A DNA stretch of 64,000 nt from Amoebidium appalachense (lineage: Eukaryota > Ichthyosporea): positions 8,680,001-8,744,000 of the forward strand of contig CAVNZM010000007.1 in NCBI GenBank assembly GCA_963693365.1, given 5' to 3'. Shown here piece after piece: positions 1 through 53,835 of this stretch. Under the pieces are notes generated by a model. That model saw only the letters and a program-made list of their open reading frames with translations. It had not been told where the DNA came from and did no database searches. How positions within the stretch are numbered: position 1 is the first letter of the stretch; every line of letters begins with the position of its first letter. A program made the translations under genes and the position numbers.

Positions 1-120
1 TGTGGGGGGGGGGGGGGGGGGGGGAGGGGGGAGGAGGGGGTAAAAACAACAGCACATGACCCCCAAAAAGGAAATAATCAACCAATTTCCATTGGCCAGT
101 GGACAGGTTAGGGCACCTAC

Positions 121-13839
<13,719 letters not shown>

Positions 13840-13947
13840 CTTCTAGCAGTGTTTTGTTTCGGGTCCCTGCAGACCGGACGAATAGTTTGGTTGGTTAGCG
13901 GTCACACATATGCACTAGCAAAATAGAATAACCCAAGTGCACAGACA

Positions 13948-14060
13948 ATTATTTATAAGCCTAGGAATTATCAGGTAACGTTTTTTTTTTTGTTTTTTTT
14001 TTTTAAAAAAAAAAAGGACAGAAACGGATTCCTCATACTATTCCTAGGCTTATAAATAAT
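13948..14060. repeat. 21-bp perfect inverted repeat around a T-tract/A-tract
   Basis: attatttataagcctaggaa at 13948 returns as its reverse complement at 14040-14060. The 71-bp middle contains a long T-run followed by an A-run. About 110 bp upstream of the gene A start codon. Confidence 0.85.
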
Positions 14061-16115
14061 AGAAACCTCTCGATCTCCAAGATTTCTTAGAGGTTTTCTT
14101 CGTTGACACACCCTATGCCCTCATGTAAACCTGATGAAAAAACGGGGTCCCTACTATTACTACCCATTCAAAAAATCCTCTTTGAAGACTCCCCCTAACT
14201 TCTCTTCCCGTTACCGCCCCCGATGATTTCTCTCCCACTATTTGACCCTTTTTCATATCAATTTTTGCTAAACTTTGCTCCCTTTTCAAGCTCTGCTGGT
14301 TCTTCCAAACTCTGGGAAAAAAAAAGGGGGGGGGAGGGGGAGAACAAAAAAAACTCCCAAGGATCAACAGTAAAGCTGCCACCGTGTATCTATGATTTAC
14401 CACCTACTGCTCACCCTCCATTATCAGTAACTACGTGTGCACCGCTCTTCAAATCCCACCCCATATTTCATTGCAAATAGCTGTCCGAGGTCTGCCTCCC
14501 TCCCTCGAGCTCGAGCTCCCGAATTTATTCATGCATTATTATCTAGGGCTGCCAGAACACCACTATGTTGACTCGTATGTGGTCTAATTGGAAGTTGACT
14601 TCTCTTAGAACTAATATATCTTCCTGTGCCTGTCCACAGTGCCATGGTCTTCGCTAGCTAGCAAAAGGCACACACAACACACCACACCACTGCGGCACAT
14701 TATGAGGCACAAACTTGTGACAAGCTCTCACAGCATAAACCACGAGTTGAAAGAGGAGCAAGTGTTGTTCCGTTACATTCTCCTTTTCCAAGACAATATA
14801 TAATCTAACGAAGTACATACCTTCTTACAGCACATAGCTCTCCTTCTTGTAGTTAACAGGGGGACTGTCTTCTTTTAAGGTTCGCTTTAATTCAGGAACA
14901 CCACACTGTTTTCCAACGTCGTGGTGAGGCTATTTCGCCCTCGCCCGTCCTTTTATTGCAAGCCATAAGACGTACGTACCAGATACCCGTATCAGGCTAT
15001 CCTCTTTGCTAATGACAGTCGACGTATACTTGCCTGGTTTTTCTATGTTTTTTTCGCCGTCTTGCTCAATGGATTGTGTTTGCGTAGAGTGAGGCCTGTG
15101 GCACACTGACCAGTCAACCCGACTGCGTCCCGCTCACGTACTCACGCTACTAGTACTCAGATGGCGGCAGCATCTAAGCCAATCACGTGCGATGGAATGC
15201 GAATGGCATGCATACCTGAACATAAACAGTGCGGCCACTCCACTGGTGACTCCAGGCCGCCAGGGACAGTGGCGATGTTTGGAATGCTTTTGGAATCTCC
15301 TTATCAGAGCCCTACACCATCTGATTGGATGCTTTTACCTTAATCACCTTGCTGTAGAGATTGAGTCCCGAGGTTTGTCCTTTTCCAGGGCTATGCATAC
15401 ATATACCTACCGGTGCAGGACGGTGTTGGCCTGAGTGAGCTCAGTCTTGCGGAAGTGGCGTTGTCCGTTTTTTATGTCTGCAGTCACGACAACTCACTGC
15501 TGCCCTCTGTCCATCCAACCCAAACCCAACCGTTTACGGCTAAATAAAGCCGTCCCGAATCCCGGCCCTGGCCGGCTATGCGTAGTAGTAATGTGGTCAA
15601 GAGTCATCCGATATGGAAGGACAAGGACTCAGCCTGGGGCACAATTTTATGTGGCCCTGCTGCTTGCAGCGACATCTGGGCCCTATGGTGCTGCCCCTAG
15701 CCCTTTGCTCCTGTGTGCACACGTGTGCACTCCCCCCCCCCCCCCCCCCCCCTCTTTGCATGTACTATTATAGACATAGGCCGTTGAGAACCAATATTAC
15801 TGGGAATAACCGTTGTGTCTGTAGACTTGGCCAGTTTGAAATTGGACTAGCACTAGCTAGTAATATTCATTTGTTACATGGGCCAGTGATATCTTCTCAA
15901 CAAATTCCAATAGTCAGCTTATAGAAATGCCGGCCGTGTGAGCTTATTGCACGGCAACGGGTCTGTGAGCCAAAAATAATACTGAGACGCGTCACCCCAG
16001 GAGCCCTCTCTTACTAGCCTAAGGTCTCTCCTCCCATGACGAGCCCCTTCCCTCCTCCCCCCTCCCCCCGGGCCCCACGGTAGCCCCACCACCCCTCCCC
16101 ATGGCACATCGTCTC

Positions 16116-16341
16116 ACCCCGCACACACACACACACACGCATATATTCATACACGCGCACACACGTGCACTCAGGCTTACGCACACACACACACACAACA
16201 CACACACACACACACACACACACTGTGACAGACATGCATACAGTACACACACATGATAAACACACGTACAATACACGTAAGCACACACACACACACACAC
16301 ATACACAGATGCAGACTGTGACACACACACACACACACACG

Positions 16342-16408
<67 letters not shown>
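16116..16408. repeat. (CA)n compound microsatellite
   Basis: Interrupted (CA)n ending in a pure run at 16343-16408, in the A-B intergenic space. Confidence 0.9.
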
Positions 16409-16411
<3 letters not shown>

Positions 16412-17086
16412 TGTGTGTGAGTGGTACTACCTGTTTACCTGCTGGCGCACACACAGCATATCACACACACAGGACCCGGCGGCATGCCGTGGCACACATG
16501 TGTGTGCACACTAACATGATGTCACATACACGCATACTCACGCACACTAGCCGACTGTATACACAAGTAGACGGTACGCGGAAGTTACTGTAACCTCGAT
16601 GCACTTACTGAATCTTAAATTGAATTAAAATTCGATGGTGTCATTCATGGCTCCCATCTCCCTCTCCCCCCTTCCCCCCCTTCCCCCCCCCCCCCTCTCC
16701 CCCCCCCCCCCTCCCTCCCCTCCCTCCCCCCCCCTGCCCCTTGGATCCTCCTCGCCCCTTCGACTCCTACCCTCTCCGACACAATGTGATGTGGGGGGGG
16801 GGGGGGGGGGGGGGGGGGGGGATGGAAGGGAAAGGAAAGGATACTATGTGACAAGGAAAACAGAGGTTGACCTCGCATACTATCACGGAGGTTGTTCTAG
16901 CATAAACCGCCCAAAACACATATTACTACTCCGAGTCGAAATCATAGTTCGTATGTTTCTTCTTGATGTCCATCCTCCTTTTTCTTTTTCATTTTTCGTT
17001 TCTTCCTTCCTTGCTTGCTTTCTTTCTTTCTTCCTTCCTTCCTTCTTCTTTCTATCTTCTTCTTCTTCTTCTTCTTTTTCAATGAA

Positions 17087-17124
<38 letters not shown>

Positions 17125-18159
17125 AGGGGGAGAGGGGGGAGGGGCGGGGAGGGGGGGGGGGGGGGGAGGGAGGGGGGGGGGGGGGGGGGGGGCAAGCAAG
17201 TTTTATTAAGGAATTTTGGCGTAATAATAAGCCCTGAAGCCTGAAAACTGCAACACGAAGAACAACTGGTAGCGGCGGGGAGGGAGGAATGGTGTACCGA
17301 TTTGGTGTGCAGGTCTTTTTTTCCCCTTGTCGTGGTGATGATGCGTGTGTGTGTGTGTGTGTGTGTGCGTGCGCGCACGCCCGTGTGTGTCTTTTGCGGC
17401 AGGGGGGGGGGGGGGGGGGGGGGGGGGAGGAGGAGGGGTTACTACCGATTGGTGTGATGGTGGTGGTAAGGTGTGTGTTTGGGGGGAGGGGGGCGTGGGG
17501 GGGGGTAGCCCTTCCCGGCAATCATCTTACAGGCATGTTGCAAAATCACCTGCCCACACAAAGGACTGGGGTATGGCCTATGTACAGTGACAACATCATT
17601 GCATCATCCTGTTTGGCATGCATCGGGAGCATGCTCCGCATACATGGGGATTAAAACAATGCCTGAGACTTATGTACAGAGAGTGCCTTGACAATAACAC
17701 CTTACTCAAAAAATTTGCGAGACCATTGAACCTGCTGAATAGAAAGGCTTATGTACAGTAGTGCCGCAGTCGAATTATTATAGTAGGTGACGAATGTGGA
17801 ATACGATTCTACTGAGCACACTATACAGGATAAGGTAGTAGGGCCAATACTGTAGTGTATGTTTTTATGTTTCTACTCAAAACACCTGCCAAAGAACGGC
17901 TGAAGAAGGCTACAAGCAATTTGTTATTGGTTTTTTTTTTTTAAAAAAAAATTAGCTGGGACCGCAAACCATTTCTAGGTGGAGGCAACCAAGAAATTGA
18001 AGCCCGACCTTGAACAAGACATAGTCTGTTGGAAGTCAACCCGAGTTAATGTGGGATATACTTACATTGTTAGTTGTTAACCTAATAAGCAATGTATATA
18101 CAATATCTGCTGATGATTAACCAAAAAGCAAGGTGCACACAACTTTGGAATAGGATTGA

Positions 18160-18243
18160 AAGCTAACCTAATACCGAGTCTTATGTATTTATTCACAAGG
18201 GAAGCTAACCTAATACCGAGTCTTATGTATTTATTTACAAGAG
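18160..18243. repeat. 42-bp tandem duplication
   Basis: Two nearly identical 42-bp units starting aagctaacctaataccgagt at 18160 and 18202. Confidence 0.9.
18188..18235 (-). promoter_or_regulatory. Two polyadenylation signals (AATAAA)
   Basis: Sense-strand AATAAA at 18188-18193 and at 18230-18235. They sit 180-230 nt after the gene B stop, one in each copy of a 42-bp tandem duplication. Confidence 0.5.
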
Positions 18244-18419
18244 GGTTTCAAAGTTTTTGAGACATATTGAGCATATGTGGCAGAATTAAGGCCGGCCCAA
18301 AAATGTTTAAATTTGCGAGCATATCAATGGTCTATTTTCATGTTAGGCAAGTGCACAGCGTCGCGGTGGGTACTTCGGGAGGGGCCCAGGGCTGGGCCTT
18401 TTATCGGCAGGTCGGATAG

Positions 18420-45800
<27,381 letters not shown>

Positions 45801-45862
45801 ACCCACTCTACGGCCCCCTTCCACCGTCGGTGGTTAAGGAGGCAGACAGCATGGGCATTCCG
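45801..45862 (+). CDS. POP4: POP4 exon 1 (first visible)
   Basis: Acceptor ttctcggcag, donor GTGAGC; phase 1 in, phase 0 out. [20 protein letters not shown] then P. The start codon lies upstream, or the ATG at 45710 is used without splicing. Confidence 0.65.
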
Positions 45863-46044
45863 GTGAGCCACCATAAGTACTGCACACATGGGCTCACTTG
45901 CACGTGACTGCATGTGCAGAAGTGCACTTGCTGACTTGGGTGTACATGTGCAAGCGCGCACGCACAGACACACACACACGCGTACACGTACAGACACGCG
46001 TATACACACACATGCACACGTGTTTCGAGCATGCACAAAGGCAC

Positions 46045-46104
<60 letters not shown>

Positions 46105-46250
46105 CACTTATGCACGCTTGTGCGCTTACTTGCATGCACATGCACACACACACTTTCACCACAATTCACCTCTGCGCTCCCCTCATGATGTGTGGTTTGC
46201 ACTCTGTATTGTGTTGTCCGTGATCACTGTGTATTTGGTGCTCTATCATA

Positions 46251-46293
<43 letters not shown>

Positions 46294-46700
46294 TCCATTT
46301 CCCCCTCCGATGTGTTTCTTGCCCACAAACCACTAGCTTCGTCATGTCATTCCCCTATTTTCGCCCCCACACCTTCCCCCCCCCCACCCCCCACCCCCTC
46401 CCCCCGCGGCCAAAAGACACACACGAGCTCTCTTGGCAACTCGCTATAGAAAGAAAAGATTTAAAGAAGAAGACCCCCGTGTTTATTTAACCAATCTCTC
46501 ACCTCTCTGAAACATCCACCACCAACACCACACCTTCTCACTCTCCATGCCACCCTTTTTTTCTTTTCCCCCTGTTGCTCCTACTGAGATTGGGGCCTAC
46601 GTATGCTGCATACTCTTCTGGTTGTGCCCTTTTTGGGATTCCACCATCGTGTTCCCCGTTGTGAATTTGCACTTCGTACTGTGTACCCCATTCTACCACC

Positions 46701-46738
<38 letters not shown>

Positions 46739-46887
46739 CTTCCCCTCCACACACAGACGCGCACACAAACACACACACACACACACACACACACAGCCCC
46801 CCCTCCTCCCCCCCTCCCCCCCCACACACAGACACACACACGCACACACCCATGCACACGTGCAAACACACACACACACGCACACAC

Positions 46888-46951
<64 letters not shown>

Positions 46952-46970
46952 AGAGAGGGAGAGACGTGTG

Positions 46971-47001
<31 letters not shown>

Positions 47002-47671
47002 AGGGGGGGAGGGGGGGGGAGGGGGGCGTAAGGGGCGATCACACCAGCCATGATATGGATTGTGTGACATCTGACCAATCAGTATGCAGGATGTGAGCGA
47101 ACCACCTGCGCAGTATGTGGAGGGCTACGTCAAGGGGCTGATGGCTGAGGCTGGCCTGCCATCTGCATCAATCCAAACGTGAGTATACTCTCGTAGATTA
47201 GTATTGCTTGTGCTCTCGTTTTTTTGCAAGGGTTTTTTTTGAAAGGGTGTTTGTCTGTGTGTTGGGGTGGAGGGGGAGGGGAGGACGGAGTGGGGGGGAA
47301 GGGGGGGGGGGGGGGGGGGAGGGCAGGGGGAGGGGGCTATGAGGGGTGGACATGAGTTTATGTTGGCTTTGAGCATGACAGACTTCCCGCCTATGCTCCC
47401 TTTTCATTTAATATTTGCCTGGTCTAGCATTCCTCTCCTTCTAAGCAAGATCGGGAGGCTTAGTTAATTTGGTGGCTGTGGTACCTTAAGGAGAATGGTG
47501 CAACGGGGTAATGGTTGCTGTGTGTGGTGTGTGACCGAAGGGCGGTGACAGGAACTGGAACCAGAAACTGAAAGGAAGGGCGCTGCTGCTGGACAACCCC
47601 CAAACAAAAAAGGACAAGCAAAAGGTGCGCATTTGTTTTGTTACTAACACACACACACACACCCCCCCTCC

Positions 47672-47703
<32 letters not shown>

Positions 47704-47993
47704 AAAAGAAAGAAAGAACAGAAAAGAAAAAAGAAAAGAAAAGAAAGAAAGAAAGAAAGGAAAAAGGGGGGAAAGAATGGAAAAGGGAACAGAAAACGGA
47801 AAAATGAAGAGAAAAGAAAGAAAAGAGTAGAATAAAGAAGAAACGAGTGCGACTGTAGAGTTGCACACTTCTTTCTGACCCCCTCTCCCCCCTGACCCCC
47901 TCCCCCTCGTCTCACCTCCGCTTCTCTTTGTATGGTTTGCAAAATCTGTGTTGTGCCGTTCCTCGTGCATGTGTACTTCGTCCTCTATAACAC

Positions 47994-48031
<38 letters not shown>

Positions 48032-48643
48032 CCCCACCCTCCGCCGTCCCCCCCCAAACACCCACCCACACTTTCTCCTGCGCACATGAGCACACACACA
48101 CACATACATGTTAATGCTCCTCACCACACCCTTCTCCCCCCCTCTCCCAATTTTGCAGTATTACTCATACATTCATCGCTTAATAGTGTCGAATCACGTT
48201 AAAACATGCTCATTTTTCTCGTGTTTAAGCGCAAGAAAGAATTATTGTGCAATATGAGGATTTGTAGCTGCAATGGTGTTTGTGGCCAGATGTTAGTCTC
48301 TGGTATGTAGTGTGTGGAGTAGCTGATGTTCTGTTGTTTACTGACCGGTGTTTTGGTTGTTGGTGTCTAATACGTCGTTGGGGTTGGGGGCAGGATCCAA
48401 AGAGCTTTCCAAAGACACTTTCGTCAAAGGAAAAGAAGGAAAAGCACGTCTACGACATACCCCCGGAGGCTATGAAGTGAGTTATGTGGTGTTTGTTTGA
48501 TTTGCTGTGTCTTGTATGTGCTAGGAGTCCATCGATGTCGGCTTTTGAATTATCGAATAAGGTTGAGAGCGTTTGCCTGCGCGTGTTTGTGCATGTATGA
48601 AGAGTTTTTCTTTCTTTTTTTTTTTTTTTTTTTTGGTGTGCGG

Positions 48644-48720
<77 letters not shown>

Positions 48721-49644
48721 TGTGTGTGTGTGTTGTGGGTGTGTGTGTGTAGGCTGTTGATAGATGTGTCCTTGCCCAATGATTGCACACAGTTATATGG
48801 CTGCCTCGCCTTGATCGTGAATGTCCCCACCTCTAACCCTTGCCCCCCCCCCCCCAAAAAAAAAAATAAAATAAAATAAAATAAAAAATAACCCCACCAC
48901 CGCCATATGTACAGATTTTCTATTTATGAGCCGCTCCACAGTCTGTGGCTGCAGTACATGACCGAACTGCTGCAGCCGATAAACCCGGCGTATGTAACCC
49001 CCCCCCCCCCCCCGTCCCCCCTCCTTCCCTCTCTCCCATCCCCACCCACCCACCCACCCAACCAACCCTTTGCCCCCACATGCGTTGTCCCCCCCCCCCC
49101 CCCCCCCTCCCCCCTCCCTCCCCCCCCTCCTCCCACAAAAAGAAATATTCTGGGCTTTTATTGAATACGCACAGTCCCTCTTATTGGGACAGCAAAAGGG
49201 TTAAAGTGGGGAAAGGAAGATACACGTTTTTTGAATAGAAGAAGCCTCTGGATCTCTGTGAGTTTACACGCCAGAAGTCTTTTATTTATGCAAAAAGCAA
49301 AAACCGTCAACAAAGTTTACCACTCCCGCTCCAAACTTGGTCAGAACCAACGAGCACTGAATATCTCTGACATCTTTTTCTGTGTTCAGTCATGCAATGT
49401 GCCCTAACATGATGCAATTATCCCCACAGGAATACAGCTGCTGTTGAGGCCAAACTGCTCAAGGCAGACTACCATGGCTGTTTGTTTACAGGCACGTTAT
49501 CTCCCATCCCCGGACAAGCACACAAGATAAACACACACACAGGCATACACACAGGCGCGCGTGCGCACATGGGCACGCACTCATGTGCCCGCGCATGCAC
49601 ACACACCACACACGGACACTGAGCATGCATGCACACCCACCTAC

Positions 49645-49684
<40 letters not shown>

Positions 49685-50096
49685 CACACACACACACAGA
49701 CACACGATATTACAGTATGCCCGCATGCACACACACACACACACACGCGCGCACACATGCTACCTAGGTTACTGCCTTCTCTTTCTTTCACAACTGTCCT
49801 TACTTGAGCACGGAATACTCACCCGTTACCTTTTCATGCACACAGTGACGCGAAGCAAGTGCCCCAGCCTAGTAGGCATCACCGGCATCTGCCTGCACGA
49901 GACTGAAAACACATTCAAGCTCATCACACAGGCAGACAAACTGAAGGGTTCGATCTCCCCCCCCCCCCCCCCCCCCCCCCCCCCTCTCCCCCTCCCACCT
50001 CCCGTACTACCCCCCCACACGTACAGGGAGTGTTTCGTTTATCATAGCCGTATTATGTGACCCTGTGTGACTTTAAATATGGTACAAAATCGCATG

Positions 50097-50135
<39 letters not shown>

Positions 50136-50258
50136 TCCCCCTCCCACCTCCCCGTACTACCCCCCCACACGTACAGGGAGTGTTTCGTTTATCATAGCCG
50201 TATTATGTGACCCTGTGTGACTATAAATATGGTACAAAATCGCATGCTGCCCCCCCCC

Positions 50259-50294
<36 letters not shown>

Positions 50295-50761
50295 ACACAC
50301 ACACACGAATCACTCTCACCGCCTTCACTGACAGAGAATGTAGGAGGAAGAAAAGACAAGGGAAAGAAGGACGAGTAGAGAGCAGAGATTAATCAGGGAA
50401 GATGATTAGCAAGACGATGGTGATAGGCAAAAAGAAATAGGAAAGGGGGAAAAAATAGAGTTGCATTTTTGCTGTTTCCTCCGAGTCGCTCGATGGACAA
50501 AATAAAAGGACGAACGTTGAGACGGGCATAGATATATTAATAGTGAGATAGTTGATTTTCCAACCGCCACACATCGACCACCCGTTGCACACTTTGCCAT
50601 TAATATGATTGTAACAGTCCTATAGGTAATCTCAGATTTAAACTTGGAGTTCTCTGTGTATGGGGAGCCGTCCTTGTAGATGATATATATAAACCCCCCA
50701 GCCCAAACTTCCCAGCACACACAAATGCACACGCACGCACACACACACAACACACACACAC

Positions 50762-50802
<41 letters not shown>

Positions 50803-51883
50803 GTATACACACATGCACACGTAGACACAAAAATACACAGGGGCACGCACACACAGAGATGCGGACACATGTACACACGCACACACAGGCGCTCACACTC
50901 TTAGCACACACACACAGACACGCACAGATGCTTAGTCACCCACCCAGCAGCACATACACCCAGCACACACACACACACACACACCCTCTTAACATTTATG
51001 TCCTGCCTCCTGCAGTAATTCCTGAAAGCCAACAGCATCTTTACCTTCACCCTGGAGGGACTCGTCATGACTATATTTGGAAATCACTTCATGGTAGAAC
51101 CTCCTCCCTTTCCACTTCTTCCCCCCCCCCCCCCCCCACCCACCCACCCACCCACCCACCCGCCCACCCACCCACCCACCCCTTTTCCCTCTTTCTCCTT
51201 CCCATTACTATCCCCACATAATAACAGGCGATTGCCCGGCTATTGGAAGAATTGTACATCCCCCCCCCTTTGGGGCATGCTTGTGTTTTGCATGCAAGTT
51301 GTTGTATTGTGAAAATGGACGATCACTCGATGAACAAGGGGCATAGTTGCCGTAGTGAAGACGAGACGTACGAGACGACGTAGTACGAGACGACGGAAGC
51401 ATCTGCAATTGAGTTTTTCTCTTGCTTTCAAGGGTCCAAATTCTTGCCATCATGTTCTTGGTTGCAAGTTGGTTTGAAAGGGGATAAGTGATGGTGGTGG
51501 CATTGCGTGTGTGCCTGTTTTGGGGGTGTTTTTGGGGATTAGTGATGGTGGTGGCATTGTGTGTGTGCATGTTTTAAAGGAGTCGGGGGGAGGGGGGAGG
51601 GGGGGGGGGGGGAGGGGGGGGGGGGGGGGGGGGAGGATCCAAAAAACACCGAACAACAGCCATCATCCTTAAAGGGCTGCGTGTTCCGTGTTCTGGCTGT
51701 CTTTCCATCGTATTGTATATCACATATCACTAATGTGTGGACTGTTCCTAGTGATCTTGAACTCCCGTCATCCATACATCATCCCCTCCCCTCCCCTCCC
51801 CCCCCCTCCCCCCCCCCCCCCCCCCAAAAGAAACACACACACACGTGATCATGCACAAACTTGCGCACGAGCTTACACAGTAA

Positions 51884-51958
<75 letters not shown>

Positions 51959-52033
51959 CACACACACAAACAGTACCGATCTGCAGACCGGAGCGCTCGC
52001 AAGTTCAAGCAAAAACCGACAACAGATCTTTGA
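45801..52033 (+). CDS. POP4: RNase P/MRP protein subunit Rpp29 (POP4), nine exons visible
   Basis: Plus-strand gene whose joined exons align along the animal Rpp29 family. Rpp29 is a nuclear/nucleolar protein that binds the RNA subunit of RNase P and RNase MRP for tRNA 5' processing and rRNA maturation. Family blocks in order: [59 protein letters not shown], then [14 protein letters not shown] at the end. The total of about 227 codons is close to the usual about 220. The first visible exon begins at phase 1, so the initiator is upstream or in an unseen exon. Oddities: a GC-AG intron after exon 6, and one base too many in exon 8. Confidence 0.9.
47090..47178 (+). CDS. POP4: POP4 exon 2
   Basis: [20 protein letters not shown], ending SASIQ plus two bases; donor GTGAGT. 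The acceptor at 47089 joins exon 1 in frame. An alternative acceptor seven bases upstream (47082) would expose an ATG at 47084 in the same reading frame. Confidence 0.8.
47552..47624 (+). CDS. POP4: POP4 exon 3
   Basis: Phase 2 in, phase 0 out. [16 protein letters not shown], then KKDKQK, the basic linker seen in Rpp29. Donor GTGCGC is weak. Confidence 0.8.
48394..48476 (+). CDS. POP4: POP4 exon 4
   Basis: Phase 0 in, phase 2 out. Lys-rich [20 protein letters not shown] then M. Acceptor gggggcag, donor GTGAGT. Confidence 0.85.
48915..48989 (+). CDS. POP4: POP4 exon 5
   Basis: Phase 2 at both ends. [20 protein letters not shown], the L-H-x-L-W-x-Q-Y block of Rpp29. Donor GTATGT followed by a C-run. 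Confidence 0.9.
49430..49491 (+). CDS. POP4: POP4 exon 6 (GC donor)
   Basis: Phase 2 in, phase 1 out. [18 protein letters not shown]. The only junction that keeps frame is ACAG followed by GCACGT, a GC-AG intron. The nearest GT (49496) breaks the frame. Confidence 0.85.
49846..49947 (+). CDS. POP4: POP4 exon 7 (Sm-like core)
   Basis: Phase 1 at both ends. [20 protein letters not shown], then [11 protein letters not shown]: the Sm-like barrel that binds the RNA. Donor GTTCGA followed by a C-run. Confidence 0.95.
49983..50252. repeat. About 151-bp tandem duplication in a POP4 intron
   Basis: Two copies of a unit that holds cgtacagggagtgtttcgtt and ends tacaaaatcgcatgctg, each followed by a C-run. 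Confidence 0.9.
51016..51093 (+). CDS. POP4: POP4 exon 8 with apparent +1 frameshift
   Basis: Starts VIP, as expected after KLK, then loses frame in CCTGAAAGCC. The correct continuation [20 protein letters not shown] is one frame away. Length is 78 nt where the flanking phases require 77. Donor GTAGAA. Confidence 0.8.
51974..52033 (+). CDS. POP4: POP4 exon 9 (terminal)
   Basis: Acceptor follows a (CA)n run (cacaaacag). [19 protein letters not shown] then TGA, the conserved basic C-terminus of the family. No clear AATAAA close downstream. Confidence 0.9.
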   Translation, partial: YRSADRSARKFKQKPTTDL

Positions 52034-53779
52034 TACCACCCCGGGCTCAAGGAACTGCCTTTTGACTCGATGAGAACCTACACAGGGGGAACAAAATGCA
52101 GCATGAGAGCTCGGCTTATATAGTGTTTTATTAACGGTTGTTGTTTCGCAATTGCGTTATGCTAATGGAATGAATGACTTTGCGAAATTGTGTTCATGCC
52201 TCTTTTTTAATCTTTCTCCTCGGTTATTTACCAAAATGTGTGGACTCGTTTTATATAGAATTGGGCGCTTTAGTTTTGTAGACACAAGTGCATGTATGAA
52301 TCACCCCCACCAAGGCATTGTACGAAGGACCAGCCAGCTATTATCCAATACACATTCACTCAGCCAAATATAGCTCGTGAGCTCGCGTGCTTAGCTACGG
52401 ATATACGACCAGTACAGCAGTTTGTAACCCACAAAAGAATGAGGGAATAACAAAGAATTGTGATAAACAACCGTCTGCTCAGGCGTGACTCCCTCACCAC
52501 AGGTGATGTGTCATCTAGTAGGGTCTGAGTGACTTGTGGCTGTGATCATCTGCCGCTTGCACGTGATTATGTATACACATTTCTTGTTCTGTAAAACCAA
52601 GGCGAAGTCATGCCGTCTCTACACACCGTTGCATGTGCAAAATGCCACATTCCTGTTCCTGCACCGTACGAGATCGGTTGCGGCTCGATCAGGTGCTTGG
52701 ATTGTCTCCATGCGAAGGGGTGGCAACTGAAGGACTTGACGGCGGATCAACAACCTTAAAGCTCAAGAGAAGGTCTGGTTAAGGGACCGTCGGCAAGCGT
52801 CACGCGCTCGCCTACCACACATGTGTCCAAGGTGCTCCACGGCACGACAAAGATATGCAACACCATCTTGTGTCCAGCCTATCAACTCCGCACATCGATG
52901 TCCTCATGTCGAGATGGTCACGGTGGCCCGATTACGAGCAGTCCACTAATGAGCAGAGTCATCTGCGGTCTTCTTTCCCTTGGGTGTTTATGCACCAGAA
53001 GCAGTAGCGTGCCCCCACTCGTAGGTTCTCTTGACACCAATACAGTTAGCCATGTTTTGTGCCTGCAGCTGTTTGCTGGATGCCTTTCCGTGCATTGAAT
53101 CTGACGGACGGTACGCAGATAGTTGAGAATTTTCTTCCTTCATCTCATTTTTTAAAGGTGTTGTGTTTGCCGCTTCAACATCGATGTTTTTTTGCCATCC
53201 TGAAGAGAGTCGCCAGGTATTGCTTGAGCTGCTAGGAACAGGGCCATGCAAACCAAAACTGGGGGGCAAAGGCGTGGTGGCCACAGGCCTAGGGCATGTG
53301 CCTGTGTGCTCACAAGGAGTAAGCATAAGGCAGCCACCCCAAGGAGGGCTAGAGGAGAAACGATCCGAAACTTGATTTTCTCCATACCAACATCTGACAA
53401 AAGTCACTCAAGCATGCCATCAACTTTCGAACTACCACGGTGTACCGTACTTACCCGGAGGCCCTCCCAAAAAAAACAAAAACAGAGTGGCATGTTGGTG
53501 ACGTCATATTTAAGTTGATACTAGACCGAGATGGGACAGATAGCATGTAGCGCTTTTAGACTATCCTGTAGTGGCCTTAAGACAAAAAAAGAAAAACGAT
53601 ACAAAAAACTTCGTTCTGTATGTAATTACGTGTTTTATAAAACAATTAAAAAAGTAGGAATATACATTTCCTCACGACGTCCACTCCAGGCCTGAGAAGT
53701 TGAAAACAAGAGCTAGCCCACCCGAATATTGCCTGCTTAAACACAGTTACCAGTTTGTCTCCTTGTTCTTCGAGGTTTG
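52034..53779. other. Region between POP4 and the microprotein gene
   Basis: Free of long simple repeats. Only the weak minus-strand candidate at 53152-53385. No RNA gene seen. Confidence 0.4.
53152..53385 (-). CDS. Hypothetical 77-residue hydrophobic protein
   Basis: ATG at 53385. MEKIKFRIVSPLALLGVAAL, then LCLLLVST, and a second apolar stretch (LVCMALFLAAQA), followed by a Lys-rich tail. A signal peptide or two membrane segments are possible. An overlapping frame past 53190 looks equally coding-like (Glu, Asn and Lys rich), so there may be an unrecognised splice. No family recognised. Confidence 0.25.
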   Translation of the reverse strand: MEKIKFRIVSPLALLGVAALCLLLVSTQAHALGLWPPRLCPPVLVCMALFLAAQAIPGDSLQDGKKTSMLKRQTQHL

Positions 53780-53835
53780 CTAAGCCCAGAATATCTTGGG
53801 TTCGCGTCTGCCTGTTTGGTCTATACCGGTACGAG
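53780..53835 (+). other. Probable 5' UTR exon of the membrane microprotein gene
   Basis: GC-balanced sequence ending acgag, then a consensus donor GTAAGT at 53836. The 5' boundary is not determined. The intron holds two C-runs and reaches the acceptor at 54171. Confidence 0.4.

Larger units (their letters stand above)
13840..18159. other. Intergenic region between genes A and B
   Basis: No convincing exon. Contains the inverted repeat at 13948, a less repetitive, AT-rich part (14060-15700), the (CA)n block at 16116, pyrimidine and G-runs (16660-17200) and a T/A-tract at 17932-17953. The gene A promoter should lie at its left end but shows no clear motif. Confidence 0.6.

Noticed and set aside
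47084-47089. ATG at 47084 as POP4 initiator
   Set aside because: Possible, but the acceptor at 47089 fuses exon 1 in frame and exon 1 matches the family N-terminus, so upstream initiation is preferred.
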